Positions 9,314 through 31,086 are shown, counted from the first letter of the stretch. The stretch: DNA of 64,000 nucleotides from Thiocapsa imhoffii (GCF_016583985.1 NZ_NRSD01000010.1:1-64000); one strand, 5' to 3'. The notes: generated by a model from the letters alone, not told the origin. Numbers and translations: made by a program.

Positions 9314-9847
9314 TTATTTCTTCTTGGCTTCCTTACGCAGGACGTTTTCGTCCGCGTAGCGCACACCTTTACCCTTGTAGGGCTCCGGTGGCCGGAATCC
9401 CCGGATCTCCGAGGCAACCTGACCGACTCGTTGTTTGTCGGCGCCGGTGACAACGATTTCCGTCTGGGTGGGCGTTTCGATGGTGATTCCGTCCGGCACT
9501 GGATAGTCGATCGGATGCGAAAAACCCAGGCTCAGAGTAAGAACATCACCCTTCGCCTGCGCACGATAGCCGACACCAACCAGGGACAGTTTGCGCACGA
9601 AACCCGTGCCACAGCCGATCACCATATTGTTGAGCAGCGCGCGCGTGGTCCCGGCCATAGCCCAGCCGTTGTCGTGTCCGTCGAGTGGCTTGACGCGCAA
9701 CTCGCCGTCGACCTGCTCAACGACCACACTCGGATGTACACTCCAGCTCAGCGTCCCTTTGCTTCCTTTCGCCGTAACATCCTGTCCGGCAATCTCGATC
9801 GTGACCCCCTTGGGGACACTGATCGGTGCTTTTGCGACTCGTGACAT
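9314..9847 (-). CDS. rplF: 50S ribosomal protein L6
   Basis: A large-subunit protein near the factor-binding site (sarcin-ricin loop side). It has 177 residues in two repeated alpha/beta domains: [20 protein letters not shown] opens the first, and the second holds [20 protein letters not shown] and the signature [14 protein letters not shown]. It is 11 bases after rpsH in the spc operon. Confidence 0.98.
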   Translation of the reverse strand: MSRVAKAPISVPKGVTIEIAGQDVTAKGSKGTLSWSVHPSVVVEQVDGELRVKPLDGHDNGWAMAGTTRALLNNMVIGCGTGFVRKLSLVGVGYRAQAKGDVLTLSLGFSHPIDYPVPDGITIETPTQTEIVVTGADKQRVGQVASEIRGFRPPEPYKGKGVRYADENVLRKEAKKK

Positions 9848-9858
9848 GATCCTGACCC

Positions 9859-10254
9859 CTATGCGACGTAGGCGATGATCTCGCCACCATGACCGGCTTC
9901 ACGCGCGGCACGGTCCGTCATCAGACCTTTGGAGGTCGACACGATCGCAACCCCGAGCCCAGCCCAGACCTTCGGCAGTTGATCCTTGCCGCGATAGATC
10001 CGCAGACCCGGACGCGACACGCGAGTCAGTTGCTCAATCACCGGCTTACCGCGGAAATACTTGAGCTTGATGACCAGGATCGGCTTGTTGCCATTCGCTT
10101 CCACCGAGGCATCCGCGATGTAACCCTCGGCCTTCAGAAGCTGCGCGATGGCGACCTTCTGCTTCGAGGACGGCATTGCGATGGTGATCTTGCCACGCTG
10201 TTGACCGTTGCGGATACGCGTCAGCATATCCGCAATCGGATCCGACATACTCAT
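9859..10254 (-). CDS. rpsH: 30S ribosomal protein S8
   Basis: A primary 16S rRNA-binding protein and the translational regulator of the spc operon in E. coli. The 131-residue sequence starts [20 protein letters not shown] and ends with the conserved [20 protein letters not shown] block. It is preceded by an unusually long 152-base gap from rpsN that contains two inverted repeats; see the separate entry. Confidence 0.98.
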   Translation of the reverse strand: MSMSDPIADMLTRIRNGQQRGKITIAMPSSKQKVAIAQLLKAEGYIADASVEANGNKPILVIKLKYFRGKPVIEQLTRVSRPGLRIYRGKDQLPKVWAGLGVAIVSTSKGLMTDRAAREAGHGGEIIAYVA

Positions 10255-10406
10255 GAGCTTCTCCGTGGGTCAGACCGCCTTTGCGACGCGATACCCTGTC
10301 GTACCAATGATCCACGCCAACCCTTCGGTTGGCGCGTACTGAATTCAAATTCGGGGTCAGGCCGGCAGCCGCCAGAGGGCATGACGGACTGACCCGAAGC
10401 GAGGGT
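10255..10406 (-). promoter_or_regulatory. Structured rpsN-rpsH intergenic spacer
   Basis: This gap is 152 bases, where spc-operon neighbours are separated by 3-30. It contains an 8-bp perfect hairpin (10315-10334, arms CGCCAACC/GGTTGGCG, four-base loop) and a longer interrupted stem with arms GGGTCAG (10354-10360) and CTGACCC (10389-10395). Neither is followed by a T run, so an mRNA-structural, processing or regulatory role is more likely than termination. Confidence 0.5.
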
Positions 10407-10712
10407 CTACCAACTGGCCTTAACGACCCCGGGGGTATCACCGCGCATCACCGCCTCGCGCAGCTTATTGCGCGACAGACCAAACTTGCGATAAACGGCA
10501 TGCGGACGTCCACTGACCCGGCAGCGCCGTTGTTGACGGCTCGGACTGGCGTCGCGCGGCAGGCGGTGCAGTTTCGCCAGCGCCTCCTCGATCTGCTCAC
10601 CACTCGCGGAACGATCGTTGATCACCAATTTCAAAGCCGCCCGTTTCGCGGCGTAGCGCGCGGCAATTAGGGTGCGCTTGTGATCGCGTGCGATCATACT
10701 CTTCTTCGCCAT
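10407..10712 (-). CDS. rpsN: 30S ribosomal protein S14 (zinc-independent type)
   Basis: A head protein of the small subunit. The real start is the ATG at 10710-10712 ([13 protein letters not shown]), giving 101 residues; an upstream in-frame extension has no homology. The length and the single cysteine show the C-minus form, which does not need zinc. The conserved C-terminal block [20 protein letters not shown] is present. It follows rplE by 10 bases. Confidence 0.97.
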   Translation of the reverse strand: MAKKSMIARDHKRTLIAARYAAKRAALKLVINDRSASGEQIEEALAKLHRLPRDASPSRQQRRCRVSGRPHAVYRKFGLSRNKLREAVMRGDTPGVVKASW

Positions 10713-10722
10713 TGTTTCGACC

Positions 10723-11262
10723 TCAGGTTCGAAATGGAAAGTTGAACGCCTCAAGCAGCGCACGCCCTTCTTCATCCGTCCGCGCCGACGTCGTAATGGT
10801 AATGTCCAGCCCTCGCAGAGCATCGACCTTGTCGTAATCGATCTCCGGGAAAATGATCTGCTCCCGAACACCCATCGAGTAGTTGCCACGCCCGTCAAAG
10901 GATTTCACGCTCAAACCCCGGAAGTCGCGAATTCGCGGAATCGCGACCGAGACCAGGCGATCAAGAAATTCATACATACGCACCCGGCGCAGGGTCACCT
11001 TGCACCCGATCGGCCAACCCTCACGAATCTTGAAACCCGCAACGGATTTCCGGGCGAAGGTCACGATTGGCTGCTGGCCGGAGATCAGTCGGAGATCGGC
11101 AACCGCGTTGTCCATGACCTTCTTGTCCGCAATCGCTTCACCGACGCCCATATTGAGCGTGATCTTTTCGATGCGCGGAACCTGCATGACGCTCTTGAAC
11201 TGAAAGCGCTCCTGCAGCAATCCGACGATCCGATCCTGATAATCTTTCTGTAGTCTGGGCAT
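10723..11262 (-). CDS. rplE: 50S ribosomal protein L5
   Basis: A central-protuberance protein that binds 5S rRNA and touches P-site tRNA. The 179 residues contain [38 protein letters not shown] and the C-terminal [20 protein letters not shown]. It is 16 bases after rplX. In E. coli this is the start site of S8 repression, but no S8-like target was identified in the short rplX-rplE gap here. Confidence 0.98.
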   Translation of the reverse strand: MPRLQKDYQDRIVGLLQERFQFKSVMQVPRIEKITLNMGVGEAIADKKVMDNAVADLRLISGQQPIVTFARKSVAGFKIREGWPIGCKVTLRRVRMYEFLDRLVSVAIPRIRDFRGLSVKSFDGRGNYSMGVREQIIFPEIDYDKVDALRGLDITITTSARTDEEGRALLEAFNFPFRT

Positions 11263-11278
11263 CTCGTCATCCTAACCG

Positions 11279-11596
11279 TCACACGTCGACGACTTCGCCG
11301 TCCGACTTGAACACACGCACTTTCCGTCCGTCTTCGAGGAACTTAAAGCCCACTCGGTCCGGACCGCCTTTTCTCGGATTGTAAAGCGCGACATTCGAGA
11401 CTTGGATCGGCATGGCTTTGTCGATGATGCCGCCGGGTTCACCGGCTTGCGGGTTCGCCTTCTGATGCTTGCGGGCGATGTTGATATTCTCGACGACCAC
11501 GCGATCCTGGTCGACAACCCGCAACACGGTGCCACGTTTCCCCTTGTCCTTGCCTGTGATGACGATCACGTCATCACCTTTTTTGATCTTCAGCAT
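11279..11596 (-). CDS. rplX: 50S ribosomal protein L24
   Basis: An assembly-initiator protein of the large subunit. The start is the ATG at 11594-11596 ([20 protein letters not shown]), giving 105 residues; a longer upstream reading is not conserved. A KOW motif occupies residues 4-31, and [20 protein letters not shown] is the typical middle segment. It is 10 bases from rplN. Confidence 0.97.
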   Translation of the reverse strand: MLKIKKGDDVIVITGKDKGKRGTVLRVVDQDRVVVENINIARKHQKANPQAGEPGGIIDKAMPIQVSNVALYNPRKGGPDRVGFKFLEDGRKVRVFKSDGEVVDV

Positions 11597-11606
11597 GAAC
11601 GGCCCC

Positions 11607-11975
11607 CTAGAGCACTTCTGGCGCAAGCGAGATGATTTTCATGAAGCGCTCACCGCGCAGCTCTCGCGTCACGGGGCCGAAGATGCGGGTCCCGATCGGC
11701 TGCAGCTGGTTATTCAAAAGCACCGCCGCATTCCCATCGAATCGCACGCAGGAACCATCCGGACGGCGCACGCCTTTACGGGTACGAACCACCACCGCGT
11801 TGAAGACATCACCTTTCTTGACCTTGCCGCGAGGGATTGCATCCTTCACCGTGACCTTGATGACATCGCCGATGCCTGCGTAGCGCCGATGCGATCCGCC
11901 AAGCACCTTGATGCATTGCACCCGCCGCGCGCCACTGTTGTCGGCCACACCGAGATCGGTCTGCATCTGAATCAT
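11607..11975 (-). CDS. rplN: 50S ribosomal protein L14
   Basis: A subunit-interface protein next to L19 and the target of the silencing factor RsfS. The 122 residues begin [20 protein letters not shown] and include [20 protein letters not shown] and the C-terminal [20 protein letters not shown]. In E. coli this is the first gene of the spc operon; here too a 152-base gap (11976-12127) separates it from rpsQ, marking the S10/spc boundary. I saw no convincing promoter or terminator in the gap. Confidence 0.98.
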   Translation of the reverse strand: MIQMQTDLGVADNSGARRVQCIKVLGGSHRRYAGIGDVIKVTVKDAIPRGKVKKGDVFNAVVVRTRKGVRRPDGSCVRFDGNAAVLLNNQLQPIGTRIFGPVTRELRGERFMKIISLAPEVL

Positions 11976-12127
11976 TGCTGTTTACCTAAAAACCTGTGTT
12001 GTCTCGCTGCCACCGCCTCGATCACGACCCCTGTGTCGCGGGATTCCCCTGAGTGCATGCGCATACACCGTCATGCAAGGTACTTAGAGTGTCGTGGCAC
12101 GCCTGGATTGGCTGTCTGCCCAATCAA

Positions 12128-12388
12128 TCACCGCGCCTTCTCAAGAATCTCGATCAAGCGCCACGTCTTAGTTTTCGACAAGGGGCGACATTGCTCGACA
12201 CGAACGAGATCACCCTCGTTACACTCGTTGGCCTCGTCGTGCGCATGAATCTTCGTCGAGCGGCGCATAAACTTACCGTACAAGGGATGTTTCACCTTGC
12301 GCTCAACCAGCACCGTGATGGTCTTGTCCATGGCATGGCTGGTCACCCGCCCATCAAGTGTCCGATTACTTTTCGTTTCGTCGCTCAT
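12128..12388 (-). CDS. rpsQ: 30S ribosomal protein S17
   Basis: A primary 16S rRNA binder with an OB-fold. The 86-residue sequence shows [40 protein letters not shown] and [20 protein letters not shown], all strongly conserved. Its start overlaps the rpmC stop by four bases (12385-12388, ATGA type), indicating coupled translation. It is the last gene of the S10 group. Confidence 0.98.
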   Translation of the reverse strand: MSDETKSNRTLDGRVTSHAMDKTITVLVERKVKHPLYGKFMRRSTKIHAHDEANECNEGDLVRVEQCRPLSKTKTWRLIEILEKAR

Positions 12389-12588
12389 GATGTCGCGCCC
12401 GCCTTCTGCTCGGCCATGATTGTCTTGACGCGGGCGATGTCCCGACGAACCGCCTTGATCTGTGACGGCTTCGACAACTGGCCCGTCCCACGCTGCATCC
12501 GCAAGTTGAATTGCGCTCGCAGCAGATTCATCAGTTCCTTTTGCAGCTCTTCTTGAGTCTGCTTCCTGAGGTCGTTCGCCTTCATCAC
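12385..12588 (-). CDS. rpmC: 50S ribosomal protein L29
   Basis: A short two-helix protein at the tunnel exit, part of the docking site for trigger factor and SRP. The 67 residues include [20 protein letters not shown] and [20 protein letters not shown]. Four-base overlaps link it to both rplP upstream and rpsQ downstream, so the three genes are probably translationally coupled. Confidence 0.97.
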   Translation of the reverse strand: MMKANDLRKQTQEELQKELMNLLRAQFNLRMQRGTGQLSKPSQIKAVRRDIARVKTIMAEQKAGATS

Positions 12589-12998
12589 AGAATCATCCGT
12601 CGTTCAAAGGTGGTCTGTACGGGTAATTTCGCGGACGCCAGGGCAAAGGCTTCCCGAGCCAATTCCTCGGTGACCCCCTCGATCTCGTAGAGAACGCGAC
12701 CCGGCTGCACCAACGCGACCCAGTACTCGACATTTCCCTTGCCTTTCCCCATCCGGACTTCCAGCGGCTTCTTCGAGATCGGCTTGTCGGGGAAAACCCG
12801 AATCCAGAGTTTCCCACCGCGCTTGACCTTGCGGGTGATGGCCCGCCGCGCCGCCTCGATCTGGCGAGCCGTCAGGCGTCCACGTCCGACCGCTTTTAGG
12901 CCAAAATCGCCAAAGCTCACCTTATTTCCGCTTTGCGCAAGACCGCGATTGCGACCTTTGTGTTGCTTTCGAAATTTTGTACGTTTTGGTTGCAGCAT
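12585..12998 (-). CDS. rplP: 50S ribosomal protein L16
   Basis: A late-assembly protein that helps shape the A-site finger and peptidyl-transferase surroundings. The 137 residues start [20 protein letters not shown] and contain [20 protein letters not shown] and [20 protein letters not shown], the latter including the arginine region hydroxylated in E. coli by YcfD. It is three bases after rpsC. Confidence 0.98.
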   Translation of the reverse strand: MLQPKRTKFRKQHKGRNRGLAQSGNKVSFGDFGLKAVGRGRLTARQIEAARRAITRKVKRGGKLWIRVFPDKPISKKPLEVRMGKGKGNVEYWVALVQPGRVLYEIEGVTEELAREAFALASAKLPVQTTFERRMIL

Positions 12999-13001
12999 GG
13001 T

Positions 13002-13679
13002 TTAACCCCTTCTAGCAGCCGCCTTCGGTGCGGGCTCTTCGGGGACCTGATCACCGAACACCTCACCCTTGAAGATCCACACCTTCACGCCGATCACACC
13101 ATAGGTCGTGCGTGCTTCGGCGAATCCATAATCGATATCCGCCCGCAGGGTATGAAGCGGAACGCGGCCTTCCCGCGCCCATTCGGTACGGGCGATCTCG
13201 GCGCCATTCAGCCGACCAGCGACATTCACTCGCACCCCTTCCGCACCCAGCCGCATCGTGCTCTGAATCGCACGCTTCATCGCACGACGAAACATGATGC
13301 GCCGCTCGAGTTGCTGCGCGATTCCCTCGGCGACCAACTGCGCATCCAATTCGGGCTTGCGGATCTCCTCGATGCTGATGTGGACGGGAATCCCCATCAT
13401 CTGAGAGACGCGGGTGCGCAATTTGTCGATGTCTTCGCCTTTCTTGCCGATCACCACGCCTGGCCGGGCGGTGTGAATCGTAATGTGCGCGTTCTTCGCG
13501 GGCCGATCGATCTGAATACGGCTGACCGACGCCTTAGCAAGCTCTTTACGGAGGAAACTCCGAACCTCAAGATCGGTGTTCAGGAAGTTCGCATAATCCT
13601 TGGAGGTTGCGAACCACTTGGATGTCCAATCCTTAACGATGCCGAGGCGGATGCCATTCGGATGAACTTTTTGACCCAT
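13002..13679 (-). CDS. rpsC: 30S ribosomal protein S3
   Basis: Forms the mRNA entry channel with S4 and S5. The 225 residues start [20 protein letters not shown], carry a type-II KH domain with the GxxG loop in [14 protein letters not shown] (about residues 66-80), and a C-terminal S3 domain containing [20 protein letters not shown]. It follows rplV by 10 bases, as in the standard S10 operon. Confidence 0.98.
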   Translation of the reverse strand: MGQKVHPNGIRLGIVKDWTSKWFATSKDYANFLNTDLEVRSFLRKELAKASVSRIQIDRPAKNAHITIHTARPGVVIGKKGEDIDKLRTRVSQMMGIPVHISIEEIRKPELDAQLVAEGIAQQLERRIMFRRAMKRAIQSTMRLGAEGVRVNVAGRLNGAEIARTEWAREGRVPLHTLRADIDYGFAEARTTYGVIGVKVWIFKGEVFGDQVPEEPAPKAAARRG

Positions 13680-13689
13680 GCTGCTTCCC

Positions 13690-14022
13690 CTAGCCTTCCG
13701 CGACGGTCAGCCGAATATGGCTGGTCCGTTTCATGATTCGATTCGCACGCCCTTTCGCGCGCGGACGAACGCGCTTCATGGTCGGCCCTTCATCGACCTG
13801 GATGGCGGAGACCTTCAATTCATCAATGTCGGCACCTTCGTTGTTCTCCGCATTCGCCACGGCTGACAGCAAGACCTGCTTGATGATCCGCGCGCTCTTC
13901 TGCGGACTATAGGTCAAGGTATTCAGGGCCTCTTCGACATCGCGACCGCGGATCAGATCGGCGATGAGCCGAGCCTTCTGTGCCGAGACTCGCGCGTATT
14001 TAAACGTTGCTTCCGCTCGCAT
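13690..14022 (-). CDS. rplV: 50S ribosomal protein L22
   Basis: A 23S rRNA-binding protein whose long beta-hairpin lines the exit tunnel near the macrolide site. The 110 residues contain [20 protein letters not shown] and the hairpin segment [20 protein letters not shown], which keeps the full length expected of macrolide-sensitive proteins (no hairpin deletion). It lies 12 bases after rpsS. Confidence 0.98.
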   Translation of the reverse strand: MRAEATFKYARVSAQKARLIADLIRGRDVEEALNTLTYSPQKSARIIKQVLLSAVANAENNEGADIDELKVSAIQVDEGPTMKRVRPRAKGRANRIMKRTSHIRLTVAEG

Positions 14023-14034
14023 CCCAATCTCCGA

Positions 14035-14313
14035 TTAGCGCTTCTTGGCCTTGCGGTCGGCCGCGTGTCCTCGGTAGGTCCGAGTCAATGCGAACTCGCC
14101 GAGTTTGTGACCGATCATATTCTCGTTGACGAGCACCGGCACGTGCTGACGCCCGTTGTGGACCGCAATGGTCAGACCCACCATCTCCGGAAGCACCATG
14201 GAGCGACGCGACCAAGTCTTGATCGGGCGCTTGCTATTTTGGCTTACCGCCTCCTCGACCTTTTTAATCAGATGGTGGTCGACAAAGGGACCTTTTCGAA
14301 TCGAACGTGGCAC
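14035..14313 (-). CDS. rpsS: 30S ribosomal protein S19
   Basis: A head protein that pairs with S13 and reaches toward the A site. The 92 residues begin [20 protein letters not shown] and include [20 protein letters not shown] and [20 protein letters not shown]. It is 19 bases after rplB. Confidence 0.98.
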   Translation of the reverse strand: MPRSIRKGPFVDHHLIKKVEEAVSQNSKRPIKTWSRRSMVLPEMVGLTIAVHNGRQHVPVLVNENMIGHKLGEFALTRTYRGHAADRKAKKR

Positions 14314-14332
14314 GTGCTCAACCTCGTCTAAA

Positions 14333-15160
14333 TTACTTGCGTCCGCGTCGACGCACGATCATGGCGTCAGTCCGCTTGTTATTGCGTGTCTTATACCCTT
14401 TGGTGGGGACGCCCCATGGCGTGACCGGATGCCGACCACCCGAGGTTCGGCCCTCACCGCCGCCGTGTGGATGATCCACCGGGTTCATGACGACACCACG
14501 CACCGTTGGACGAACGCCCCGCCATCGCGTCGCACCGGCTTTGCCTAGCTTGCGCAGGCTGTTCTCGGCATTGCCGACTTCGCCGATGACGGCACGGCAA
14601 TCGACATGGATCTTGCGCATCTCACCGGAACGCAACCGGACGGTTGCATTCTTCCCGTCGCGCGCCACCAATTGCACCGAACTGCCAGCCGCTCGCGCGA
14701 TCTGTGCCCCCTTACCCGGGCGCATCTCGATGCAATGGATTTGCGAGCCAACGGGGACATTGCGTAGCGGCATGCAATTGCCAACACTGATCGGCGCGGC
14801 TTCGCCAGCCTCGACCACCGATCCGACCCCGAGACCTTTGGGAGCGATGATATAGGCGCGCTCCCCGTCAGCGTATTTCAGCAGGGCGATATGTGCCGTG
14901 CGATTCGGGTCATATTCGAGCCGCTCAACGACGGCCGGAACCCCTTCCTTGTTACGCTTGAAGTCAATGATCCGATAGCGTTGCTTGTGACCGCCACCTT
15001 GGTGGCGGACGGTGATGCGTCCCTGATTGTTCCGCCCACCGTGCTTTGCCTTCTTCTCGACCAGCGGCCCATAGGGGGCGCCTTTGTGCAACTCAGGCGT
15101 TTGCACCTTGACGACGAATCGCCGCCCGGCGGACGTCGGTTTGGTCTTTACGATTGCCAT
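14333..15160 (-). CDS. rplB: 50S ribosomal protein L2
   Basis: One of the largest and most conserved proteins of the 50S subunit, required for subunit association and peptidyl-transferase assembly. The 275 residues include [20 protein letters not shown] near the N-terminus and [20 protein letters not shown] near the C-terminus; the histidine of HPHGGGEG corresponds to H229, linked to peptidyl-transferase activity in E. coli. It lies between rplW and rpsS. Confidence 0.98.
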   Translation of the reverse strand: MAIVKTKPTSAGRRFVVKVQTPELHKGAPYGPLVEKKAKHGGRNNQGRITVRHQGGGHKQRYRIIDFKRNKEGVPAVVERLEYDPNRTAHIALLKYADGERAYIIAPKGLGVGSVVEAGEAAPISVGNCMPLRNVPVGSQIHCIEMRPGKGAQIARAAGSSVQLVARDGKNATVRLRSGEMRKIHVDCRAVIGEVGNAENSLRKLGKAGATRWRGVRPTVRGVVMNPVDHPHGGGEGRTSGGRHPVTPWGVPTKGYKTRNNKRTDAMIVRRRGRK

Positions 15161-15192
15161 TTTGCTCTATCCATTACGATGGGCTGGCCTGC

Positions 15193-15489
15193 TCAGGCGC
15201 CGCCGCCAAAGTCGATGTCTTGCCCGTCCGCGAGACGCACATAGGCCTTGCGCCAGTCGTTGCGCTTGCCTAAGCGTTGACCGTGGCGTTTTTTCTTGCC
15301 TTTGACATTCAACACCTGAACGCCTGACACCTTCACGTTGAATAGAAGTTCAACGGCGCTCGCGATCTCGTGTTTGTTCGCGTCGGTCGCGACACGAAAT
15401 CCATACTGACCCGCCTGCGCCGCCGCACGTGAGGTCTTTTCCGAGATCAAAGGCGCCAATAAAACCTTCATGAGCCGCTCTTCGTTCAT
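15193..15489 (-). CDS. rplW: 50S ribosomal protein L23
   Basis: The main docking site for trigger factor and SRP at the tunnel exit. The 98 residues contain [20 protein letters not shown] and [20 protein letters not shown], then the basic tunnel loop [20 protein letters not shown]. The first ATG (MNEERLMKV) overlaps the rplD stop by four bases; the internal methionine at residue 7 is an alternative start closer to the E. coli form. Confidence 0.97.
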   Translation of the reverse strand: MNEERLMKVLLAPLISEKTSRAAAQAGQYGFRVATDANKHEIASAVELLFNVKVSGVQVLNVKGKKKRHGQRLGKRNDWRKAYVRLADGQDIDFGGGA

Positions 15490-16097
15490 GCCAGACGCTC
15501 CTCCAGGTACTTCACCGCCGCCTCGGTCGCGACCAACTGTTCGAATGCAATCAGACTAACCGGATCGACGTCCTCCACTGCCATGACATCGACGTTCGCG
15601 ATGTTGCGGGACGCGAGGTAGAGGTTATCGTCGAAGCCGTCGGTCAAGATCAGCACATTCGTCAGGTCGTACTGCCGCAGCCAAGCCAGCAATTCCTTGG
15701 TCTTCGGCGCTGTCAGTTGGATGTCGTCGACGACCATCAGCCGCTCCTGCCGCACCAGTTCAGACAGGATCGAGCGCACCGCCCCGCGATGCATCTTGCG
15801 ATTGACTTTCTGACTGTAGTTTTGCGGTTTCGCGGCGAACGTGACGCCACCGGAGCGCCAGATCGGACTGCGCGAGGTTCCTGCGCGCGCACGTCCCGTG
15901 CCCTTCTGACGCCACGGCTTTGCCCCGCCACCCGAGACCTCGGAACGTGACTTTTGAGCCCGCGTGCCTGCACGCGCCCCGGCGAGATGGGCAGTCACCA
16001 CCTGATGGATCAGGCCAGGTTTGTACTCAACGCCAAAAACGGATTCCGCAACCTGCAGACTGCCATCGCCGGCGTTCTTTCGAATGGTGAGCTCCAT
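15486..16097 (-). CDS. rplD: 50S ribosomal protein L4
   Basis: A 23S rRNA binder whose extended loop narrows the exit tunnel; in E. coli it also represses the S10 operon. The 203 residues include [20 protein letters not shown], the loop signature [20 protein letters not shown], and the C-terminal globular part with [20 protein letters not shown]. It is six bases after rplC. Confidence 0.98.
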   Translation of the reverse strand: MELTIRKNAGDGSLQVAESVFGVEYKPGLIHQVVTAHLAGARAGTRAQKSRSEVSGGGAKPWRQKGTGRARAGTSRSPIWRSGGVTFAAKPQNYSQKVNRKMHRGAVRSILSELVRQERLMVVDDIQLTAPKTKELLAWLRQYDLTNVLILTDGFDDNLYLASRNIANVDVMAVEDVDPVSLIAFEQLVATEAAVKYLEERLA

Positions 16098-16103
16098 GAC
16101 TGC

Positions 16104-16754
16104 TTAACCCTTGTTCTTCTGCTTCACCGAAGGCAACACCACGAGCCGCCCACCCGTCGGACCTGGCACACCGCCGCGCACCAGCAACAACTGCCGCTCG
16201 GGATCCACACGCACGACCTCCAGGTTTTGCGTGCAACGGTTTGCAGCGCCCAGATGCCCCGCCATTTTCTTGCCCTTGAAGACCCGTCCCGGCGTCTGGT
16301 TCTGACCGATCGAACCGGGCGCGCGGTGTGACAGGGAGTTACCATGCGTCGCATCTTGACCACTAAAGTGATGACGCTTGATCGCCCCAGCGAACCCGCG
16401 TCCCTTGGTGACCCCACGCACATCGACCTTCTGGCCTGGCGCGAAGATGGACACCGTCACCTCGCCGCCGACCGACAGCTCAGTATCCTCACCTTGCTCC
16501 AAGCGAAATTCGCGCAGACACTCGCCAGCCTCCACTCCCGCTTTCGCGTAGTGCCCAGCCATCGGCTTCGTGACCCGTGACGCACGTCGATTCCCAAAGG
16601 CGACCTGGATCGCGCTATAGCCGTCTGTTTCCACGGTCTTGACCTGACTGACCCGATTCGGCTGAACTTCGATAACGGTCACAGGAACACTGTTGCCGTC
16701 CTCGGTGAACAGCCGGGTCATTCCGGCCTTCCGCCCAATCACTCCGATCGCCAT
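16104..16754 (-). CDS. rplC: 50S ribosomal protein L3
   Basis: An early assembly protein reaching the peptidyl-transferase centre. The 216 residues begin [20 protein letters not shown], and contain [20 protein letters not shown] and [20 protein letters not shown]; the glutamine in GQNQTPG is the site methylated by PrmB in E. coli. It follows rpsJ by 12 bases. Confidence 0.98.
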   Translation of the reverse strand: MAIGVIGRKAGMTRLFTEDGNSVPVTVIEVQPNRVSQVKTVETDGYSAIQVAFGNRRASRVTKPMAGHYAKAGVEAGECLREFRLEQGEDTELSVGGEVTVSIFAPGQKVDVRGVTKGRGFAGAIKRHHFSGQDATHGNSLSHRAPGSIGQNQTPGRVFKGKKMAGHLGAANRCTQNLEVVRVDPERQLLLVRGGVPGPTGGRLVVLPSVKQKNKG

Positions 16755-16766
16755 GGGTTCTCGTCC

Positions 16767-17078
16767 TCAGCTCAACTTGATCTGGACGTCAACGCCCGCG
16801 GCCAGATCCAATTTCATCAGGGCGTCGACCGTCTTATCTGTCGGGTCGACGATATCCATCAAGCGCTTGTGCGTCCGCAGCTCGTACTGATCGCGCGCGT
16901 CTTTGTTGACATGCGGCGAGATCAGCACGGTGAATCGCTCTTTCTTCGATGGCAGAGGCACCGGACCTCTGACTTGAGCGCCGGTGCGCTTGGCCGTGTC
17001 AACGATCTCACGCGCCGACTGATCGATCAGGCGATGGTCGAAAGCCTTCAAGCGAATACGGATTCTTTGGTTATTCAT
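16767..17078 (-). CDS. rpsJ: 30S ribosomal protein S10 (NusE)
   Basis: A head protein that also serves as NusE, coupling NusG and transcription to the ribosome. The true start is the ATG at 17076-17078 ([20 protein letters not shown]), giving 103 residues; a longer upstream reading enters the tuf-rpsJ spacer and lacks homology. [20 protein letters not shown] is the conserved core. Only four bases separate it from the tuf stop, so no S10-operon promoter or L4-responsive leader of the E. coli kind fits between them. Confidence 0.97.
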   Translation of the reverse strand: MNNQRIRIRLKAFDHRLIDQSAREIVDTAKRTGAQVRGPVPLPSKKERFTVLISPHVNKDARDQYELRTHKRLMDIVDPTDKTVDALMKLDLAAGVDVQIKLS

Positions 17079-17082
17079 GCCC

Positions 17083-18273
17083 TTACTCGATGATCTTTGC
17101 GACGACGCCGGCGCCGACCGTCCGCCCACCTTCGCGCACCGCAAAACGCAGCCCCTCTTCCATCGCAATCGGCGCGATCAGCTTCACCGTCATCTTCACA
17201 TTGTCACCCGGCATCACCATCTCGATGCCCTCCGGCAACTCACAGGCGCCGGTCACGTCGGTCGTACGGAAGTAAAACTGCGGACGGTAGCCGTTGAAGA
17301 ACGGCGTGTGACGACCACCCTCCTCCTTCGACAACACATAGACTTCGGCCTCGAAGTGCGTGTGCGGCGTGATCGTGTTCGGCTTCGCCAACACCTGACC
17401 ACGCTCCACATCCTCGCGCTTGGTGCCGCGCAGCAACACCCCAACGTTATCACCCGCCTGACCTTGATCGAGCAACTTGCGGAACATCTCCACACCGGTG
17501 CAGGTCGTCTTCACCGTCGCGCGAATGCCCACAATCGACACCTCCTCGCCGACCTTGACCACCCCACGCTCGATCCGACCCGTCACCACCGTGCCCCGAC
17601 CCGAAATCGAAAACACATCCTCAATCGGCATCAGGAAGGCACCATCGACCGCCCGCTCCGGCTGCGGAATGTAACTGTCCAACGCCGCCATCAACCGATC
17701 AATCGACGGCGTACCCATCTCACTCTCATCCCCTTCCAGCGCCTTCAACGCCGAACCCGTCACAATCGGCGTGTCATCACCCGGAAAGTCATAACTGTCC
17801 AACAGCTCGCGGACTTCCATCTCCACCAGCTCCAGCAACTCCGCATCGTCAACCATGTCCGCCTTGTTCAAATACACCACAATGTACGGAACCCCCACCT
17901 GACGCGATAGCAAAATGTGCTCACGCGTCTGCGGCATCGGACCATCCGCCGCCGACACCACCAAAATCGCTCCGTCCATCTGCGCCGCACCCGTGATCAT
18001 GTTCTTCACGTAGTCCGCATGACCAGGACAGTCCACATGCGCGTAATGACGCTGCTCCGTCTCGTACTCCACATGCGCCGTGGCAATCGTGATCCCACGC
18101 TCCCGCTCCTCCGGCGCATTGTCAATCTGATCGTACGCCCGCGCCTCACCACCAAACTTCTTCGCCTGATGCGTCGTGATCGCCGCCGTCAACGTCGTCT
18201 TACCATGGTCTACATGACCAATCGTGCCCACATTCACGTGTGGCTTGCTACGCTCGAATTTTGCTTTGGACAT
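17083..18273 (-). CDS. tuf: Elongation factor Tu, copy 1 (str-operon copy)
   Basis: The GTPase that brings aminoacyl-tRNA to the ribosomal A site. The 396 residues carry G-motifs GHVDHGKTT (G1), DCPGHADY (G3) and NKADM (G4, with alanine where E. coli has cysteine), and domains II and III to the end [11 protein letters not shown]. It lies between fusA and rpsJ. Its protein is identical to that of the second copy at 34330-35520, and only five single-base differences were noticed between the two genes, implying recent gene conversion. Confidence 0.98.
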   Translation of the reverse strand: MSKAKFERSKPHVNVGTIGHVDHGKTTLTAAITTHQAKKFGGEARAYDQIDNAPEERERGITIATAHVEYETEQRHYAHVDCPGHADYVKNMITGAAQMDGAILVVSAADGPMPQTREHILLSRQVGVPYIVVYLNKADMVDDAELLELVEMEVRELLDSYDFPGDDTPIVTGSALKALEGDESEMGTPSIDRLMAALDSYIPQPERAVDGAFLMPIEDVFSISGRGTVVTGRIERGVVKVGEEVSIVGIRATVKTTCTGVEMFRKLLDQGQAGDNVGVLLRGTKREDVERGQVLAKPNTITPHTHFEAEVYVLSKEEGGRHTPFFNGYRPQFYFRTTDVTGACELPEGIEMVMPGDNVKMTVKLIAPIAMEEGLRFAVREGGRTVGAGVVAKIIE

Positions 18274-18295
18274 CCCACTCTACCCCTGTCACTCG

Positions 18296-20395
<2,100 letters not shown>

Positions 20396-20436
20396 GACTA
20401 TATCCGCCTTGATTGAATGGAGCTCGGTCCCCGCCG

Positions 20437-20931
<495 letters not shown>

Positions 20932-21013
20932 TCATTTCTGACGAGGCATGGGATTCAGACCCACGCACCAGGCGCGATCCGACCATGTCATGCACGCACC
21001 CTTGAAACGGGCG

Positions 21014-21388
21014 CTAGCTCTTCGGTCGCTTGGCGCCGTACTTAGATCGACCTTGACGACGCTTCTCGACACCCGATGTATCCAGCGTTCCACGAACGGT
21101 GTGATACCGAACACCCGGCAAGTCCTTGACACGCCCGCCACGGATGAGCACCACCGAGTGCTCTTGGAGGTTATGCCCCTCGCCACCAATATAAGACGCA
21201 ACCTCGTAACCGTTAGTCAGGCGAACCCGAGCGACTTTACGAAGTGCGGAGTTCGGTTTCTTCGGCGTCGTCGTATAGACGCGCGTGCAGACCCCACGAC
21301 GTTGCGGGCAGGCTTCAAGCGCGGGCACCGTGCTTTTCGCGACATTGCGCCGACGCGGCTTGCGCACCAATTGGTTGATCGTTGCCAT
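21014..21388 (-). CDS. rpsL: 30S ribosomal protein S12
   Basis: A decoding-centre protein that sets accuracy and is the target of streptomycin resistance mutations. The 124 residues contain [20 protein letters not shown] and [20 protein letters not shown]. Both lysines whose changes usually give streptomycin resistance (K43 in KKPNS, K88 in RVKDLPG, E. coli numbering) are present, so the protein is predicted wild type; the following aspartate is the usual methylthiolation site. It starts the str operon. Confidence 0.98.
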   Translation of the reverse strand: MATINQLVRKPRRRNVAKSTVPALEACPQRRGVCTRVYTTTPKKPNSALRKVARVRLTNGYEVASYIGGEGHNLQEHSVVLIRGGRVKDLPGVRYHTVRGTLDTSGVEKRRQGRSKYGAKRPKS

Positions 21389-21554
21389 TCAATCAGTCTC
21401 CAAAGGCGCCGCGGCGCCGAAAACTCGAGCGAAGCGATTCCTGCGCGAAGAGCAACCGCCTCGATAGCCGGATGATCCGCACGAAGGCACTCGATCGACT
21501 CGGGGACCAGGCTGACATGCGCCCAGACCGGGGAACCAGACCTAGGGAAAAGAG

Positions 21555-21579
21555 GCTAGCCGGCACAAGGCCGGCTAGC
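21555..21579 (-). terminator. Terminator-like hairpin between rpoC and rpsL
   Basis: A perfect 10-bp inverted repeat, GCTAGCCGGC/GCCGGCTAGC with a five-base loop, is followed on the minus strand by CTCTTTT. It lies 96 bases after rpoC and 167 bases before rpsL, so it would end or attenuate the rpoBC transcript ahead of the str operon. Confidence 0.75.
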
Positions 21580-21674
21580 TGAGACCGAGCAGTATAGGGA
21601 GCGAGCCCGGTGGTGTCAACCGGGCCACAGGATCTCAAGCGGTTAGCAACACCCGCGGGGTCCGGCGAGTGAAC

Positions 21675-25892
<4,218 letters not shown>

Positions 25893-26102
25893 GATCTTCT
25901 TCTCCTGCCTGCGATGACAATTATCGGCGATCAGCCGGGCACGACCGGAATGGTCCGGCATCAACCCATGGCGGCTCGGCGCACCGGGCCAAACCCAGTA
26001 ATGAGCGCCAGTCCATCTTGCCTAGCCCGCTTGCACGGTCGCGCTGGGATTGGGACAGGCCGCTGGCATCCAACGGCATCCGCCCCAGCGCTCGCGTTCC
26101 GA

Positions 26103-30275
<4,173 letters not shown>

Positions 30276-30705
30276 TATGCCTTACCCTCAAGAGTACGTG
30301 CTTGTGTCCAGGACGAGGTGATGCTGCATCTGGCGTCCACGTCAACGATGAGTCATCTGGTCCCGCGCTGCCTTGGATGCTCGCCAGGCGCGAGGTGGAT
30401 CAGCGCTCGTCACGACAGGGCGACACGATATTGGATCCAGGGTTCACCGGGCCGCCTCGCGACTCCAGATCCGTCGTGGCGCGTGCATCCCGGCATCTCC
30501 CGACCAACGTCGCGTCCAGTGCGCGCAGCCGCGGCCATCGCAAGACCCGCAGCCACGGATTTCGAAACACCCCGGGGCGACGCCCTACGAGGAACGCGTG
30601 CCGTTCCATCACCGCGAGCGCTCCAGCGAGACAACGGCGAAAGGCCGGCGGCATCTCGCCGCCAGCCCCATGATCCGACCAAGTTCGCGACGACGCAAAG
30701 CGCCG
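30276..30705 (-). other. Long rplL-rpoB spacer without a gene
   Basis: The 430 bases between rplL and rpoB have no convincing coding frame on either strand. E. coli has an attenuator and an RNase III processing site in the corresponding gap. Here I can point only to a GC-rich five-base inverted repeat near 30645-30665 (GGCGG/CCGCC) without a T run. Confidence 0.5.
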
Positions 30706-31086
30706 TTACTTCACTTCGACCGTGGCACCCGCCTCTTCGAGGAGTTTCTTCGCCTCTTCGGCCTCACCCTTGGAGATGGCCTCCTTCAGAGTCGTCGGAG
30801 CTCCTTCGACCGCGTCCTTCGCTTCCTTCAGGCCCAGGCCCGTCAGCGAACGAACCGCTTTGATGACCGCGACCTTATTGGCACCGAACGAGGCAAGAAT
30901 CACGTCAAATTCGGTTTGCTCCTCGACCGGCGCAGCGTCTGCCGCACCCGCCCCGGCAACCGGAGCGGCAACAGCGGCGGCGGCCGTCACACCGAACTTT
31001 TCTTCCATTGCGCTGATGAGGTCGACAACCTCCAGCACGGTCATGTTCCCAATGGCTTCAAGGATGTCGTCTTTCGAGACGGACAT
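30706..31086 (-). CDS. rplL: 50S ribosomal protein L7/L12
   Basis: The multicopy stalk protein that recruits translation GTPases. The start is the ATG at 31084-31086 ([20 protein letters not shown]), giving 126 residues. The N-terminal dimerisation helix pair is joined by an alanine/glycine/proline hinge ([15 protein letters not shown]) to the globular domain with [20 protein letters not shown] and the conserved [20 protein letters not shown]. It lies 54 bases after rplJ. Confidence 0.97.
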   Translation of the reverse strand: MSVSKDDILEAIGNMTVLEVVDLISAMEEKFGVTAAAAVAAPVAGAGAADAAPVEEQTEFDVILASFGANKVAVIKAVRSLTGLGLKEAKDAVEGAPTTLKEAISKGEAEEAKKLLEEAGATVEVK

